Assembly (NCBI RefSeq): GCF_004341085.1
Contig: NZ_SLXW01000003.1
Coordinates: forward strand, 124,001-188,000
DNA: 64,000 bases
Direction: 5' to 3'
From: Sphingomonas sp. PP-CE-1G-424
GTDB lineage: Bacteria > Pseudomonadota > Alphaproteobacteria > Sphingomonadales > Sphingomonadaceae
In this document: positions 53,715-61,494 of the stretch, piece by piece
How the letters are laid out: every line of letters starts with the position of its first letter
How positions within the stretch are numbered: position 1 is the first letter of the stretch
Position numbers and translations under genes: made by a program
The notes under the pieces: model-generated
The model's database searches: none
Told to the model about the DNA's origin: nothing
Seen by the model: the letters and a program-made list of their open reading frames with translations, nothing else

Positions 53715-54312
53715 TGGTGTATCGCTGCTCGCGCCACGGATCGCCGTAGATATGGTAGCCATGCCCCTCCCAAAAACCGGGCTCGTCGCGCGTGGTGAAT
53801 TGCAGCGCATTCACCCATTTGGCGGACTTCCAGAAATAGAGATGCGGGACCAGGAGCCGCGCCGGCCCTCCGTGATCGCGCGGTAGCGGCTCGCCTGCAT
53901 AGTTCAGGGCGACCATCGCCTTCCCGGAGAGAAGGTCTGCCAGCGGGACGTTGGTCGAATATTTATCGTAGCAGTGCGCCAACACGAAATCGGTGGGTGG
54001 ATCGAGCCCTGCGTCGGCAAGGATGTCTTCGATGAGGACGCCCTCCCAGGCGGTATCGAGCTTCGACCACGAGGTGACGCAGTGGATGTCCCGCGTCACC
54101 TTGGTCTTCGGCAGGGCATTGAATTCGTTCCAGTTCCAGACTTTGACGGGCTTCGGCCCGATCTTGACGGTGAATTTCCAGTCGGCGGGTTCCACGTGCG
54201 GTGTGGGCCCGGCCGACAGGACGGGGAAATCCTCGACGAGGTGCTGACCCGGCGGAATCCGACTGGCCTTGTCGCCGTCCAAGCCGCGACCGGTGAATCC
54301 TCTGGTGACCAT
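53707..54312 (-). CDS. Sulfite-oxidase-like molybdopterin oxidoreductase
   Basis: A 201-residue protein consisting of the sulfite-oxidase molybdopterin domain only. The molybdenum-ligating cysteine is in DIHCVTSWSKLDTAWEG, followed by DPPTDFVLAHCYDKYSTNVPLADL and GEPLPRDHGGPARLLVPHLYFWKSAKWV, which are typical of YuiH-type proteins. No Tat or Sec signal exists, so it is cytosolic, unlike MsrP/YedY. AAAGGA before the ATG at 54312 supports that start over the ATG at 54330. It is paired with an FAD/NAD(P) reductase; the substrate (sulfite or an S-/N-oxide) is not known. Confidence 0.85.
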   Translation of the reverse strand: MVTRGFTGRGLDGDKASRIPPGQHLVEDFPVLSAGPTPHVEPADWKFTVKIGPKPVKVWNWNEFNALPKTKVTRDIHCVTSWSKLDTAWEGVLIEDILADAGLDPPTDFVLAHCYDKYSTNVPLADLLSGKAMVALNYAGEPLPRDHGGPARLLVPHLYFWKSAKWVNALQFTTRDEPGFWEGHGYHIYGDPWREQRYTND

Positions 54313-54809
54313 ACGAATTCCTTTGCTCATGACGAAAGACGATCGGCGGCTTCATTCCGGAATTCCGTGTGCGATCCTTGCTCGCGTGGCTGCCGAACAG
54401 ACCGATTGGCCGAAGTCCGAAAGACCGGATCATCCGTCGGAATAATCTAACGCACTTCGACGCGCTGGCTTTATCATACGCTATCCATAGCGGCATGTGG
54501 ATCGTGTTTTCCAATGCGCTATCACTATAGTTTCTATAGCTTTGCAATGGTGTTTCATGAACCTCTCGTTTATTTGAAGCCTAGGTCTGAAAAGTGCCAT
54601 AGTATCGCAGACGCTAACAATAGCTCGTGCTCCTCTAATCTCCGCTGAGCGACTACCCGTGCAAGCTATTGAAACGATGCGCGGTCGCTATTTTTAATTC
54701 ATGAACCATGAATCTATAGTCCGTGACGGCAAAATGGAGATCCCGGCGTGGTCAGACAGTGCGAAGATTTGACTGACCGATATTTTAGGCCGCAGCAAAT
54801 TGGAGCCGC
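54313..54809. other. AT-rich intergenic region with two dyads
   Basis: No gene is seen between the sulfite-oxidase-like gene and the HbpS remnant. The region is distinctly AT-rich from about 54450 to 54720. It holds CTATAG-TTT-CTATAG at 54525-54539 and the perfect dyad TTCATG-AAC-CATGAA at 54698-54712, either of which could be an operator for the divergently placed genes. Confidence 0.5.
54698..54712. promoter_or_regulatory. Perfect 15-base dyad, possible operator
   Basis: TTCATG-AAC-CATGAA lies in the AT-rich intergenic region upstream of the decayed GlcG/HbpS gene. It is the kind of short perfect dyad bound by MarR or TetR repressors. No regulator gene adjoins it. Confidence 0.4.
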
Positions 54810-55081
54810 CGATCGTCGACCATCCCCCAGCCGCTTGCGCCACACATTGCAGGGCTCGGCATCGGCCCGCCCAGGTTCGTCTTTCCGATCACGCATATGC
54901 GCTGATCCAAAGTGGCGCCGCTGGCCTATCGCCCGCGGATGGTCGCGGCCGGCGGCGGCTATCCGATCCTCGAGGACGACAAGTTGATCGGCGGGATCGG
55001 TATCTCGGGCGTACCTACCAGCAGGATCAGGATGCCTGCGTCGAGGCACGCGAGAAAATCGGGTTCCAGCTACCGGCGTGA
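54810..55081 (+). pseudogene. Decayed GlcG/HbpS-type (DUF336) gene, C-terminal part
   Basis: A frame from about 54810 gives IPQPLAPHIAGLGIGPPRFVFPITHMR, an in-frame TGA at 54903, then VAPLAYRPRMVAAGGGYPILEDDKLIGGIGISG. A shift near 55011 is needed to continue TYQQDQDACVEAREKIGFQLPA to the stop at 55079. The last two segments match the conserved C-terminus of GlcG/HbpS-like heme- or cobalamin-binding proteins (GGxPI...GxxxGGIGxSG...QDxxxAxAG). The N-terminal part is not recognisable. At least one stop and one frameshift rule out a functional product. Confidence 0.72.
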
Positions 55082-55127
55082 CAGTCGTCATGCCGCAAAG
55101 GAACCACGGCTCGAACCGGAGGATAAG

Positions 55128-55598
55128 ATGAGCATGACCGAACGCCAGGCGCCTGAATTGCGGGTGCGGGAGTGGATTGGCGGGGATGGCGCAAGCATCG
55201 CGCCGGTTGCGCTGTCGGACCTCGGCACGGGGCCGAAAATCCTGTTTGCCTTCCAGCATTGGTGCCGCGGTTGCCATGTGCACGGCTTTCCGACGCTCCA
55301 AAAACTGTATGGCGCATTGCGCCCGAAGGGGGTGGGGTTTGCGGTGATCCAGACCGTCTTCGAGGACGCGGAGGAGAACGGCTTCGAGACGTTGCGCGTA
55401 AACCAGCTCAAATATGACCTTCCCCTCGCTTTCGGTCACGATGAACCACCGACCGGGCAGGCGCTTCCGACGTTCATGGAAGACTATCGCACGCGCGGGA
55501 CACCTTGGTTCACCGTTATCGATGCAGGCGGCCGTATCGTCTTCTCGGATTTCCATCTCGATGCGGACACGCTCATCGCGGACTTGGGTCACGCATAG
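55128..55598 (+). CDS. Thioredoxin-fold redoxin with WCxxC motif
   Basis: A 156-residue AhpC/TSA or TlpA-like redoxin. The redox motif is WCRGCHVHGFPTLQKL, preceded by KILFAFQH; the cis-proline region is GTPWFTVIDAGG, and the end is IVFSDFHLDADTLI. It is cytosolic (no signal). ATG at 55128 has GGAGG seven bases upstream. The same frame is open leftward through the HbpS remnant, but the ribosome site and the domain start argue for 55128. It is probably a thiol-disulfide oxidoreductase or peroxiredoxin-like protein. Confidence 0.82.
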   Translation: MSMTERQAPELRVREWIGGDGASIAPVALSDLGTGPKILFAFQHWCRGCHVHGFPTLQKLYGALRPKGVGFAVIQTVFEDAEENGFETLRVNQLKYDLPLAFGHDEPPTGQALPTFMEDYRTRGTPWFTVIDAGGRIVFSDFHLDADTLIADLGHA

Positions 55599-55660
55599 CT
55601 TATGCAGCGAGGGCTCATCCTGACTGCTAGATTTGGGCGGTTCGACCGTGCCGCTTGCGA

Positions 55661-55951
55661 TCAGGAAATCTCATGCCAGACGCAGCGCACGCCGGTATCG
55701 TGTTCCGCCACGCGATCTACGTGCTTCGCCACGGATTCCTTCGCGGCATCGAAGCGTCCATGATCAGTGCCCACAAGCCGGAGCGACAAGCTATCACCAT
55801 CGGCTGTCATGATAAGCTGGCCCCCAGGAAGCTCGATCTCCGCGGTCAGCGCATCGTAGCGAACCGGATAGGTGTGCACCCACGCCTTGGCGATCTCGGT
55901 CAGATAACGGCTGCCATCGATTGTGGCGATGCGTGCTTCGGCTTCGAACAT
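55661..55951 (-). CDS. DUF2218-family protein
   Basis: A 96-residue protein that fits DUF2218: starts with a conserved acidic region, then SRYLTEIAKAWVHTYPVRYD (family RYLxxLCKHWxH), then GQLIMTADGDSLSLRLVGTD and a helix that ends in VADHI-like VAKHVDRVAEHDTG. Members are small and uncharacterised, often next to siderophore or redox genes. Single gene, convergent with the redoxin. Confidence 0.78.
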   Translation of the reverse strand: MFEAEARIATIDGSRYLTEIAKAWVHTYPVRYDALTAEIELPGGQLIMTADGDSLSLRLVGTDHGRFDAAKESVAKHVDRVAEHDTGVRCVWHEIS

Positions 55952-56033
55952 AAAGTGCTCCCGTAGACTGTGTGCTTCGATTAAAATCGTGAAACTTCTT
56001 GAGATGCTCGCCGCGTCACGGATCCAAGGCAGA

Positions 56034-56435
56034 TCACGCTATGATCGCCGTCACGCGAATTTCGATGCGCATGGTGGGAAGTCCCAGCGCCTCGACCCCC
56101 AATTGCGTCCAGATCGGCGCGCGGTCGGGCATGTAGTGGCGGTATAGCCTGGCCATCGTCTCGTTGATAACGGGAGGGAAGCCGCCGACGTGATAGGAAT
56201 TGACGTGGACGACGTGCTGCCAGCTTGCCCCGGCTGTCGCGAGCGTCCGTTCCACGTTCTCGAACGCCTGCGCGATCTCGTCCTCGATCGACTCCGGAAT
56301 GACGAGATCGTCGCTCCAGCCACCTTGTCCGGAGATCTCCACGCGGTCCCCGATGCGCACCGCCTGGGAGTAATGCAGCGCGTCATGCAGGCGCGTCCCG
56401 TAGCCGGGGGTGATGAAGAACGACGGTGTCGTCAT
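56034..56435 (-). CDS. RidA-family protein
   Basis: A 133-residue RidA/YjgF/UK114-like protein. Features: YSQAVRIGDRVEISGQGGW near the first strands, IAQAFENVERTLATAGASWQHVVHVNSYHV in the middle and the C-terminal RAPIWTQLGVEALGLPTMRIEIRVTAI. The catalytic arginine of true RidA (2-iminobutanoate hydrolysis) would lie in the MRIEIRVTA segment, where an arginine is present. It belongs to the Rid subgroup of deaminases or chorismatase-like proteins. A single gene with about 62 bases to the GreA-like gene upstream. Confidence 0.82.
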   Translation of the reverse strand: MTTPSFFITPGYGTRLHDALHYSQAVRIGDRVEISGQGGWSDDLVIPESIEDEIAQAFENVERTLATAGASWQHVVHVNSYHVGGFPPVINETMARLYRHYMPDRAPIWTQLGVEALGLPTMRIEIRVTAIIA

Positions 56436-56497
56436 GAGCTTGCCCTTGCATGAGATGAATGGCGTTCGGCACTGGCGCGTCGGCCGGTGGCCGGACC

Positions 56498-56947
56498 CTA
56501 TTCCACGTCTTCCACGATGAGGTCGCTGCCGTTGAACTGCACGGTCTCGCCTGCTCGGGCGCCTTCGATCGCTTCGAAGATCGGCGCCATCGTGGAAATG
56601 CCCATGACTTCGCGTCCCTGACAGGTGAACCTGCTGGTCGATACGGCGATCGCGAAGTAGCGGCCGGACAGCTTGACGACGGCACCTTCCTCGACGGTCG
56701 ACTTGGGGCCGAAATCAATCATCCTGAGCTTGTCGATCTTGTCGGCGTAATCGTGCAGGGTGTCATCGAGCGCTTCGGCGAGGTCGCTGGCGATTTCCGC
56801 CTGCGCCAGTTCGTCGTTCTCGACCGGTTCGCTTTGATCGACCTTAGCGGTGAAGACATAGTCGAGGTAGTTTCCCCGAGCGCTCTGCAGGGCTGCGGTC
56901 TCCAGCAAGAGCATCGTGTCTCGGATGTGGGCCTTGTTCCAGTCCAT
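56498..56947 (-). CDS. GreA/GreB C-terminal-like protein
   Basis: A 149-residue protein whose second half (about 75-149) resembles the FKBP-like C-terminal domain of GreA/GreB/Rnk: VVKLSGRYFAIAVS ... VMGISTMAPIFEAIEGARAGETVQFNG. The N-terminal half is helical (LAEALDDTLHDYADKIDKL), like a short GreA coiled coil. It is not a standard Gre factor because the tip acidic residues of the coiled coil are not evident. Possibly an RNA-polymerase secondary-channel binder; function unproven. Confidence 0.55.
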   Translation of the reverse strand: MDWNKAHIRDTMLLLETAALQSARGNYLDYVFTAKVDQSEPVENDELAQAEIASDLAEALDDTLHDYADKIDKLRMIDFGPKSTVEEGAVVKLSGRYFAIAVSTSRFTCQGREVMGISTMAPIFEAIEGARAGETVQFNGSDLIVEDVE

Positions 56948-57008
56948 GATGACGTCCTTGCGTTACGGTGCTTCGATGGTTCGGCGGACTCGCAATCCGG
57001 CGAGGCCG

Positions 57009-57581
57009 CTATTCGTCGCTGATGACGTCTTCGCCCTGGTAGGGGACGCGGATCAGCCGGGGATCCCGGATGATGCTCGTGACGAGCCAGACATAGTCCT
57101 GCTCGGCGGTGTCGAAACCGAGGATGCTGAAACCGCCACCGAACGGGCATGACGGGAAGTCCGGAAAGCCCTCGCGCAGAACGTAGCGCTCGGAATCGCG
57201 GTGGAACTCGTCCTTGAAGACCTTGCGCAGTCCGTGCTTGGTCGGCGCATCCCGGTCGCTTGCCGCCACCGTTTCCCGATCCGCGATGAGCCGCTCGGAC
57301 AGGTCGCTGGGACAGATTTCGTGGAACACGTCGAACGCGTCGATCAACAGGCCGCGATGCCCGGTTGCCGGGTCGGTGATCGCGTAGATGTTGGAGGCGT
57401 CTTCGCCATCATCGCCGCTTTCGAGGCGCAACGCCACGTCGACGCGAATGGTGCACGCTTCGATGGTCGATCCGAGTTCGAGATCGACGAGAGTGCTGTC
57501 CTTGACGCGGTACTCATGGTCGTAGCCTTTGGCGACGAACGCCTGCACCGCCTCGAGGATGTCCGTCAGTTGGGTCGTCAT
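57009..57581 (-). CDS. Uncharacterised protein, 'PRPP synthetase-like' small family
   Basis: A 190-residue protein. The first 110 residues (AVQAFVAKGYDHEYRVKDSTL ... IYAITDPATGHRGLLIDAFDVFHE) match a small family often labelled phosphoribosylpyrophosphate synthetase in databases without evidence; it lacks any PRPP motif. The last 80 residues (FRDSERYVLREGFPDFPSCPFGG-like) are an extension I do not recognise. The ATG at 57581 overlaps the CorA stop by four bases; an alternative ATG is at 57587. Function unknown. Confidence 0.6.
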   Translation of the reverse strand: MTTQLTDILEAVQAFVAKGYDHEYRVKDSTLVDLELGSTIEACTIRVDVALRLESGDDGEDASNIYAITDPATGHRGLLIDAFDVFHEICPSDLSERLIADRETVAASDRDAPTKHGLRKVFKDEFHRDSERYVLREGFPDFPSCPFGGGFSILGFDTAEQDYVWLVTSIIRDPRLIRVPYQGEDVISDE

Positions 57582-58546
57582 AGCCATTTTGCCTTCTTGA
57601 AGCGCACGAACAGCAGCAGGCAGAATATTGCGATCACGCCGAGCACGACGAAGTATCCGTAGGTCGCGTCCAGCTCCGGCATGTTCTTGAAGTTCATGCC
57701 GTATATCCCTGCGATCGCCGTCGGTACCGCGAGTATCGCCGCCCATGCCGCGAGCTGGCGGGTGATCACGCCCATCCGTTGCGCCTCCAAAAGGCTGCTC
57801 GCCTCGAAGACCGTGGACAGGACGTGGAGCAGGCCGTCGACCATCGACTGCACACGGTGGAGATGGTCCGCGACGTCGCTGAAATAGGGTGTCACGTCGG
57901 CGCTGATGCAGGGGAAATGGCCGCGGACGAGCTTTCCCACCAGCTCCCCCATGGCGCCGAGCGTGCGCTGGAACCGCGTGAGTTCGGATCTTAGTTCGAA
58001 AATGCGGACGACGTCCTCTCGCTCGAGGAAGTCGTCGAGCGACCGTCTCTCCATCGCCAGGACGTCGTCCTCGATCATCTCGAAGATCGGCAGATACTGG
58101 TCGACAATGCGGTGCAGGATGGCGTGCAGGACATAGTCGACACCCTTTCGGGACAAGGTGGTCGATCCCTCGAGCTGCGCGCGAAGATTGCCCAGCGCGC
58201 CCGCGGTGCCGTGGCGTACGGTGATGAGATGATTGTGACCGGTGAAGATCGCCATCTTGCCGTAGATGATCCGGTCGCCCACCAGCGCCGCGGTCTGCGC
58301 GACGATGTAGAGTTCATCGTTATAGACTTCGAGCTTGGGCGGGCACAGCGGGTGCATCGCGTTGTCGATCGCCAACGGATGAAGGTTGTACGTCGCCTGG
58401 ATCGCGCTGAGTTCGTCGTCGGTGGGCTCGCCGAGCGCGATCCAGCAGAAGCCCGTGCGATCTTCGCCCAGTTCGATACTTTCATCGAGCGCGATAGCCC
58501 GGACCCGCTTGCCTTCGTGGTAATAATAGGCGGCGATTACGCTCAT
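57578..58546 (-). CDS. CorA-family magnesium/divalent cation transporter
   Basis: A 322-residue CorA protein. The N-terminal funnel contains the long helical stretch VDYVLHAILHRIVDQYLPIFEMIEDDV; two C-terminal membrane helices flank the signature YGMNF (near residue 285), and the basic end KKAKWL is typical. Pentameric CorA channels carry Mg2+ and sometimes Co2+ or Ni2+. It overlaps the upstream GST stop (ATGA) and the downstream unknown gene, so three genes are coupled. Confidence 0.9.
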   Translation of the reverse strand: MSVIAAYYYHEGKRVRAIALDESIELGEDRTGFCWIALGEPTDDELSAIQATYNLHPLAIDNAMHPLCPPKLEVYNDELYIVAQTAALVGDRIIYGKMAIFTGHNHLITVRHGTAGALGNLRAQLEGSTTLSRKGVDYVLHAILHRIVDQYLPIFEMIEDDVLAMERRSLDDFLEREDVVRIFELRSELTRFQRTLGAMGELVGKLVRGHFPCISADVTPYFSDVADHLHRVQSMVDGLLHVLSTVFEASSLLEAQRMGVITRQLAAWAAILAVPTAIAGIYGMNFKNMPELDATYGYFVVLGVIAIFCLLLFVRFKKAKWL

Positions 58547-59247
58547 GCCGGCTTCGCCGGGATATGCAGTCCGCGCTGCACCGCGGGTCGCGCCAGCGCG
58601 CGTTCGAGCCACGCCTGGACGTTCGCATAGTCATCGAGGCCAAGTATGGCAGCAGCAGCGTAGAATTCGTCCAGCGCATTCACCCAGCCGATCGTCGCGA
58701 TGTCCGCGATCGAATAGTCGTCGACGATCCAGTCGCGGCCTTCCAACTGGCGATCGAGGACCCCGAGGAGGCGCTTGGTTTCGTCGACGAAGCGCTGTCG
58801 AGGCCGTTTGTCCTCGAAATCCTTACCGCCAAATCGCAGGAAGAACCCAAGCTGGCCGAACATCGGGCCGATCGCCGACATCTGGAAGAAGACCCAAGCA
58901 AGCGTCTCGTACCGTCGGGCAGGGTCGACGGGCATGAACTGGCCCGTCTTCTCGGCGAGGTAGAGAAGGATCGCCCCGGATTCCCATAGCGCCAGAGGCT
59001 TACCATCGGGCCCCGCCGGATCGATGATCGCGGGGATGCGGCCGTTGGGATTGAGCGCCACGAACGCCGGATCTTTCGACTCGTTGTTCGAGATGTCTAC
59101 GAAATGCGGCTCGTACGCCGCGCCGGTTTCCTCCAGCATGATCGAGACCTTGACGCCGTTCGGGGTGGGCGTGGCGTAAAGCTGGATGCGATCGGGATGC
59201 GATGCCGGCCAGCGCTGCGTGATCGGGAAGGACGAGAGGTCGGTCAT
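58543..59247 (-). CDS. Glutathione S-transferase, YfcG/YghU-like
   Basis: A 234-residue Nu-class-type GST. The N-terminal thioredoxin fold has LYATPTPNGVKVSIMLEE, where the usual Cys/Ser/Tyr is replaced by Thr/Asn as in the YfcG disulfide reductases, followed by NPNGRIPAIIDP and the glutathione-binding WESGAILLYLAEKTG. The C-terminal all-helical half has SIADIATIGWV. The start at 59247 has AGGATC upstream. First gene of GST-CorA-unknown unit; probably GSH-dependent disulfide reductase activity. Confidence 0.86.
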   Translation of the reverse strand: MTDLSSFPITQRWPASHPDRIQLYATPTPNGVKVSIMLEETGAAYEPHFVDISNNESKDPAFVALNPNGRIPAIIDPAGPDGKPLALWESGAILLYLAEKTGQFMPVDPARRYETLAWVFFQMSAIGPMFGQLGFFLRFGGKDFEDKRPRQRFVDETKRLLGVLDRQLEGRDWIVDDYSIADIATIGWVNALDEFYAAAAILGLDDYANVQAWLERALARPAVQRGLHIPAKPA

Positions 59248-59315
59248 GATCTGCGATCCTGGTGCTGCGGTCATGGAGGATTGCGGACCAGACCGGCGCT
59301 GCGCGGTGGTGGCGT

Positions 59316-59855
59316 CTATTCCGCTGCGATCCCGGTCGCGGGCTGCGCATCGTCAGCCGTGTGGCGCTTCGGAAGCACCCAGCCGGGACGCACGAAGTGG
59401 CAGGTGTAGCCGTTCGGCCGCGTCTCCAGATAATCCTGATGGTCCGGCTCGGCTTCCCAGAATTCGCCGACCGGCACGACTTCGGTGACCACCTTGCCAT
59501 TCCACAGCCCGGAGGCATCGACGTCGGCGATCGTGTCCTCGGCGATGCGCTTCTGCTCCTCGTCAACGTAATAGATGCCCGACCGGTAGGAGAGCCCCAT
59601 GTCGTTGCCCTGGCGGTTCTTGGTGGTAGGATCGTGGATCTGGAAGAAGAATTCGAGGATGGCGCGGTAGCTCGTCACCGCCGGGTCGAAGACGATCTCG
59701 ATCCCCTCGGCGTGCGTGCCGTGGTTGCGATAGGTGGCGTTCGGAATATCGCCGCCGGTATAGCCGACGCGGGTCGAGACGATACCGGGCCGCTTGCGGA
59801 TCAGATCCTGCATGCCCCAGAAGCATCCGCCCGCGAGAACAGCGCGCTCGTGCAT
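59316..59855 (-). CDS. msrA: Peptide methionine sulfoxide reductase MsrA
   Basis: A 179-residue MsrA. The catalytic motif GGCFWG places the active cysteine at residue 11; the substrate-pocket stretch VGYTGG and EGIEIVFDP follow, and [13 protein letters not shown] is the family signature. It reduces the S-epimer of methionine sulfoxide. AGGAGG before the ATG at 59855 is ideal. The gene lies one base after msrB, so msrB-msrA are co-transcribed. Confidence 0.93.
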   Translation of the reverse strand: MHERAVLAGGCFWGMQDLIRKRPGIVSTRVGYTGGDIPNATYRNHGTHAEGIEIVFDPAVTSYRAILEFFFQIHDPTTKNRQGNDMGLSYRSGIYYVDEEQKRIAEDTIADVDASGLWNGKVVTEVVPVGEFWEAEPDHQDYLETRPNGYTCHFVRPGWVLPKRHTADDAQPATGIAAE

Positions 59856-59856
59856 A

Positions 59857-60300
59857 TTAAGCCTCCTCTGCCTGATCGAGATATTCGCCGTAGCCTTCGC
59901 TCTCCATCTCATCGCGCGGGATGAAGCGAAGCGACGCCGAGTTGATGCAGTAGCGCAGGCCACCGCGGTCGGCGGGACCGTCCGGGAACACGTGGCCGAG
60001 ATGACTGTCGGCGTGTACCGACCTGACCTCGGTCCGAACCGTTCCGTGCGTGGTGTCGCGGACCTCGTTCACGTTTGCGGGCACGATCGGCTTGGTGAAG
60101 CTGGGCCAGCCGGAGCCCGACTCGTATTTGTCGGTCGAGGCGAACAGCGGTTCGCCCGATACGACGTCGACGTAGATGCCGGGCTCCTTGTTACCGTCAT
60201 GCTCCCCGGTGAACGGCCGTTCGGTACCCGAGTGCTGCGTGACCCGGCGCTGTTCCGGGGTTAGTCGATCGACTGCGTCCTGCGATCTTTCAAACTTCAT
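59857..60300 (-). CDS. msrB: Peptide methionine sulfoxide reductase MsrB
   Basis: A 147-residue MsrB that reduces the R-epimer of methionine sulfoxide. The catalytic cysteine is in [12 protein letters not shown]; the domain also has [26 protein letters not shown] and [11 protein letters not shown]. The two CxxC zinc motifs are absent, and the usual SGCGWPSF cysteine is serine, so this looks like the zinc-free form with a single active cysteine. The start is ATG 60300, preceded by GAGTG. It heads the msrB-msrA operon. Confidence 0.92.
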   Translation of the reverse strand: MKFERSQDAVDRLTPEQRRVTQHSGTERPFTGEHDGNKEPGIYVDVVSGEPLFASTDKYESGSGWPSFTKPIVPANVNEVRDTTHGTVRTEVRSVHADSHLGHVFPDGPADRGGLRYCINSASLRFIPRDEMESEGYGEYLDQAEEA

Positions 60301-60449
60301 GATATCACTCAATACTTTTCAAGAGGAACGAATGATCTGCGCTCGGAAAATAGTATTCATCATCATGCAGTTTATCGCAGCAACTCCTGGATTTATCCAA
60401 TACGCCGGACGTATAGTTTCAATACCACCGATACTGTCCGTCCTATGAA

Positions 60450-61325
60450 TCAATTCCACGCGTACTGGGCCGCCATTTGCGCGATCTTGCGTATTTCGAC
60501 TGGTGCGGTGGAACCGGAGACCGTCGCGATCACGACTTCGCGCTCCAGGACGAACCCGTCGATCGGGCGCGTGACGAGGCCGTGCGCCGTGGCCGATCGT
60601 TCCGGAAGGATGCATATCGCGTCGCTGTCGGCGACGACCCGCTGCACCCAGTCTTCGCGATCGGATCGAAAGCGGGGCTGCACGAGCACATCCCGCCGCG
60701 CGAAGTGATCGTGGATCTCGGCGCGAAACTCGCATTTCAGGCGGTCGACGAACGGAAACCTGACCAGGTCTTCGCCGCGCACGACCTCGCCGGCAGCCAA
60801 GGGGTGGTTCGCGGAACAGCCGAGGACGAAGCGTTCACGGAACAGCGGATGCACGCTCAACTTGAGGTCGGGCCGCGTTTCGCGCGGCAGGATGCAGGCG
60901 TGGTATTTTCCTGACAGCACCTCCGATGCGTCTTCGTTCGACTGCAGCGAGTGCAGCTTGATCTCGACCGACGGAACTTCCGCCAGCGCGCTTTCGAAAA
61001 ACGCCGAGAACGCCTTTGGTCCGACCGTGGGCGCGACCCCGACATCCAGCACGCGGTGCCGTCCCATCGCCCAGTTCTCGGAGTGATCGCGGACGCTTCT
61101 TACCGCCGCCGCCATGCGCCTGAACTCCGCCTCGACGTCCTGACCGAGGCCGGTAAGGCGGCTGTTCTTCCCGTCGCGGTGGATCAGTTTCCCGCCGAGC
61201 TCCTCCTCAAGACGGTGGATCGCGCGGGTCAGACTGGGCTGTGACACGCTGCTCAGCCGTGCTGCCGCCGTGAAATTGAGCGTCTCGGCCAAGTTGATGA
61301 AGTAGCGGACTTGATTGAGTTCCAT
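60450..61325 (-). CDS. LysR-family regulator (CysB/OxyR-like group)
   Basis: A 291-residue LTTR: helix-turn-helix at residues about 3-60 (FINLAETLNFTAAARLSSVSQPSLTRAIHRLEEELGG), a linker helix and an effector domain (about 92-285). Two identical dyads TATGC-N5-GCATA stand 40 bases apart upstream of its start. The msrBA genes lie 149 bases downstream in the same direction, so regulation of methionine-sulfoxide repair is possible but unproven. Its own autoregulation is the more certain inference. Confidence 0.87.
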   Translation of the reverse strand: MELNQVRYFINLAETLNFTAAARLSSVSQPSLTRAIHRLEEELGGKLIHRDGKNSRLTGLGQDVEAEFRRMAAAVRSVRDHSENWAMGRHRVLDVGVAPTVGPKAFSAFFESALAEVPSVEIKLHSLQSNEDASEVLSGKYHACILPRETRPDLKLSVHPLFRERFVLGCSANHPLAAGEVVRGEDLVRFPFVDRLKCEFRAEIHDHFARRDVLVQPRFRSDREDWVQRVVADSDAICILPERSATAHGLVTRPIDGFVLEREVVIATVSGSTAPVEIRKIAQMAAQYAWN

Positions 61326-61394
61326 AGTCTCGACCCCTCAGCCTGACCGCTTCTTCGTCCTCGGAGCGCGCCGTGGGCAAGAGATCGGTATAAG

Positions 61395-61409
61395 TATGCT
61401 TGAGGCATA
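61395..61409. promoter_or_regulatory. LysR operator dyad 1
   Basis: TATGC-TTGAG-GCATA, a dyad with 5-base spacer, lies 70 bases upstream of the lysR start. A second copy with the same half-sites and spacing stands exactly 40 bases away (61435). Two such sites on one face of the helix fit LysR tetramer binding. Confidence 0.62.
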
Positions 61410-61434
61410 TAATTACTGTCCGCCAACATTTCTA

Positions 61435-61449
61435 TATGCGCCGCGCATA
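61435..61449. promoter_or_regulatory. LysR operator dyad 2
   Basis: TATGC-GCCGC-GCATA, extended to TATATGCG-CCG-CGCATATA (61433-61451), a 19-base perfect dyad. Same half-sites as the copy at 61395. The longer symmetry suggests that this is the higher-affinity recognition site. Confidence 0.65.
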
Positions 61450-61494
61450 TAACTCCGGCGTAGGCTCGCGATTGGGCGTCACGGTCTCGGACAG

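Noticed and set aside
54912..55127. A 72-residue N-terminal extension of the redoxin
   Set aside because: This segment is the remains of a GlcG/HbpS gene in one frame followed by an out-of-frame stretch; GGAGG before 55128 marks the true start.
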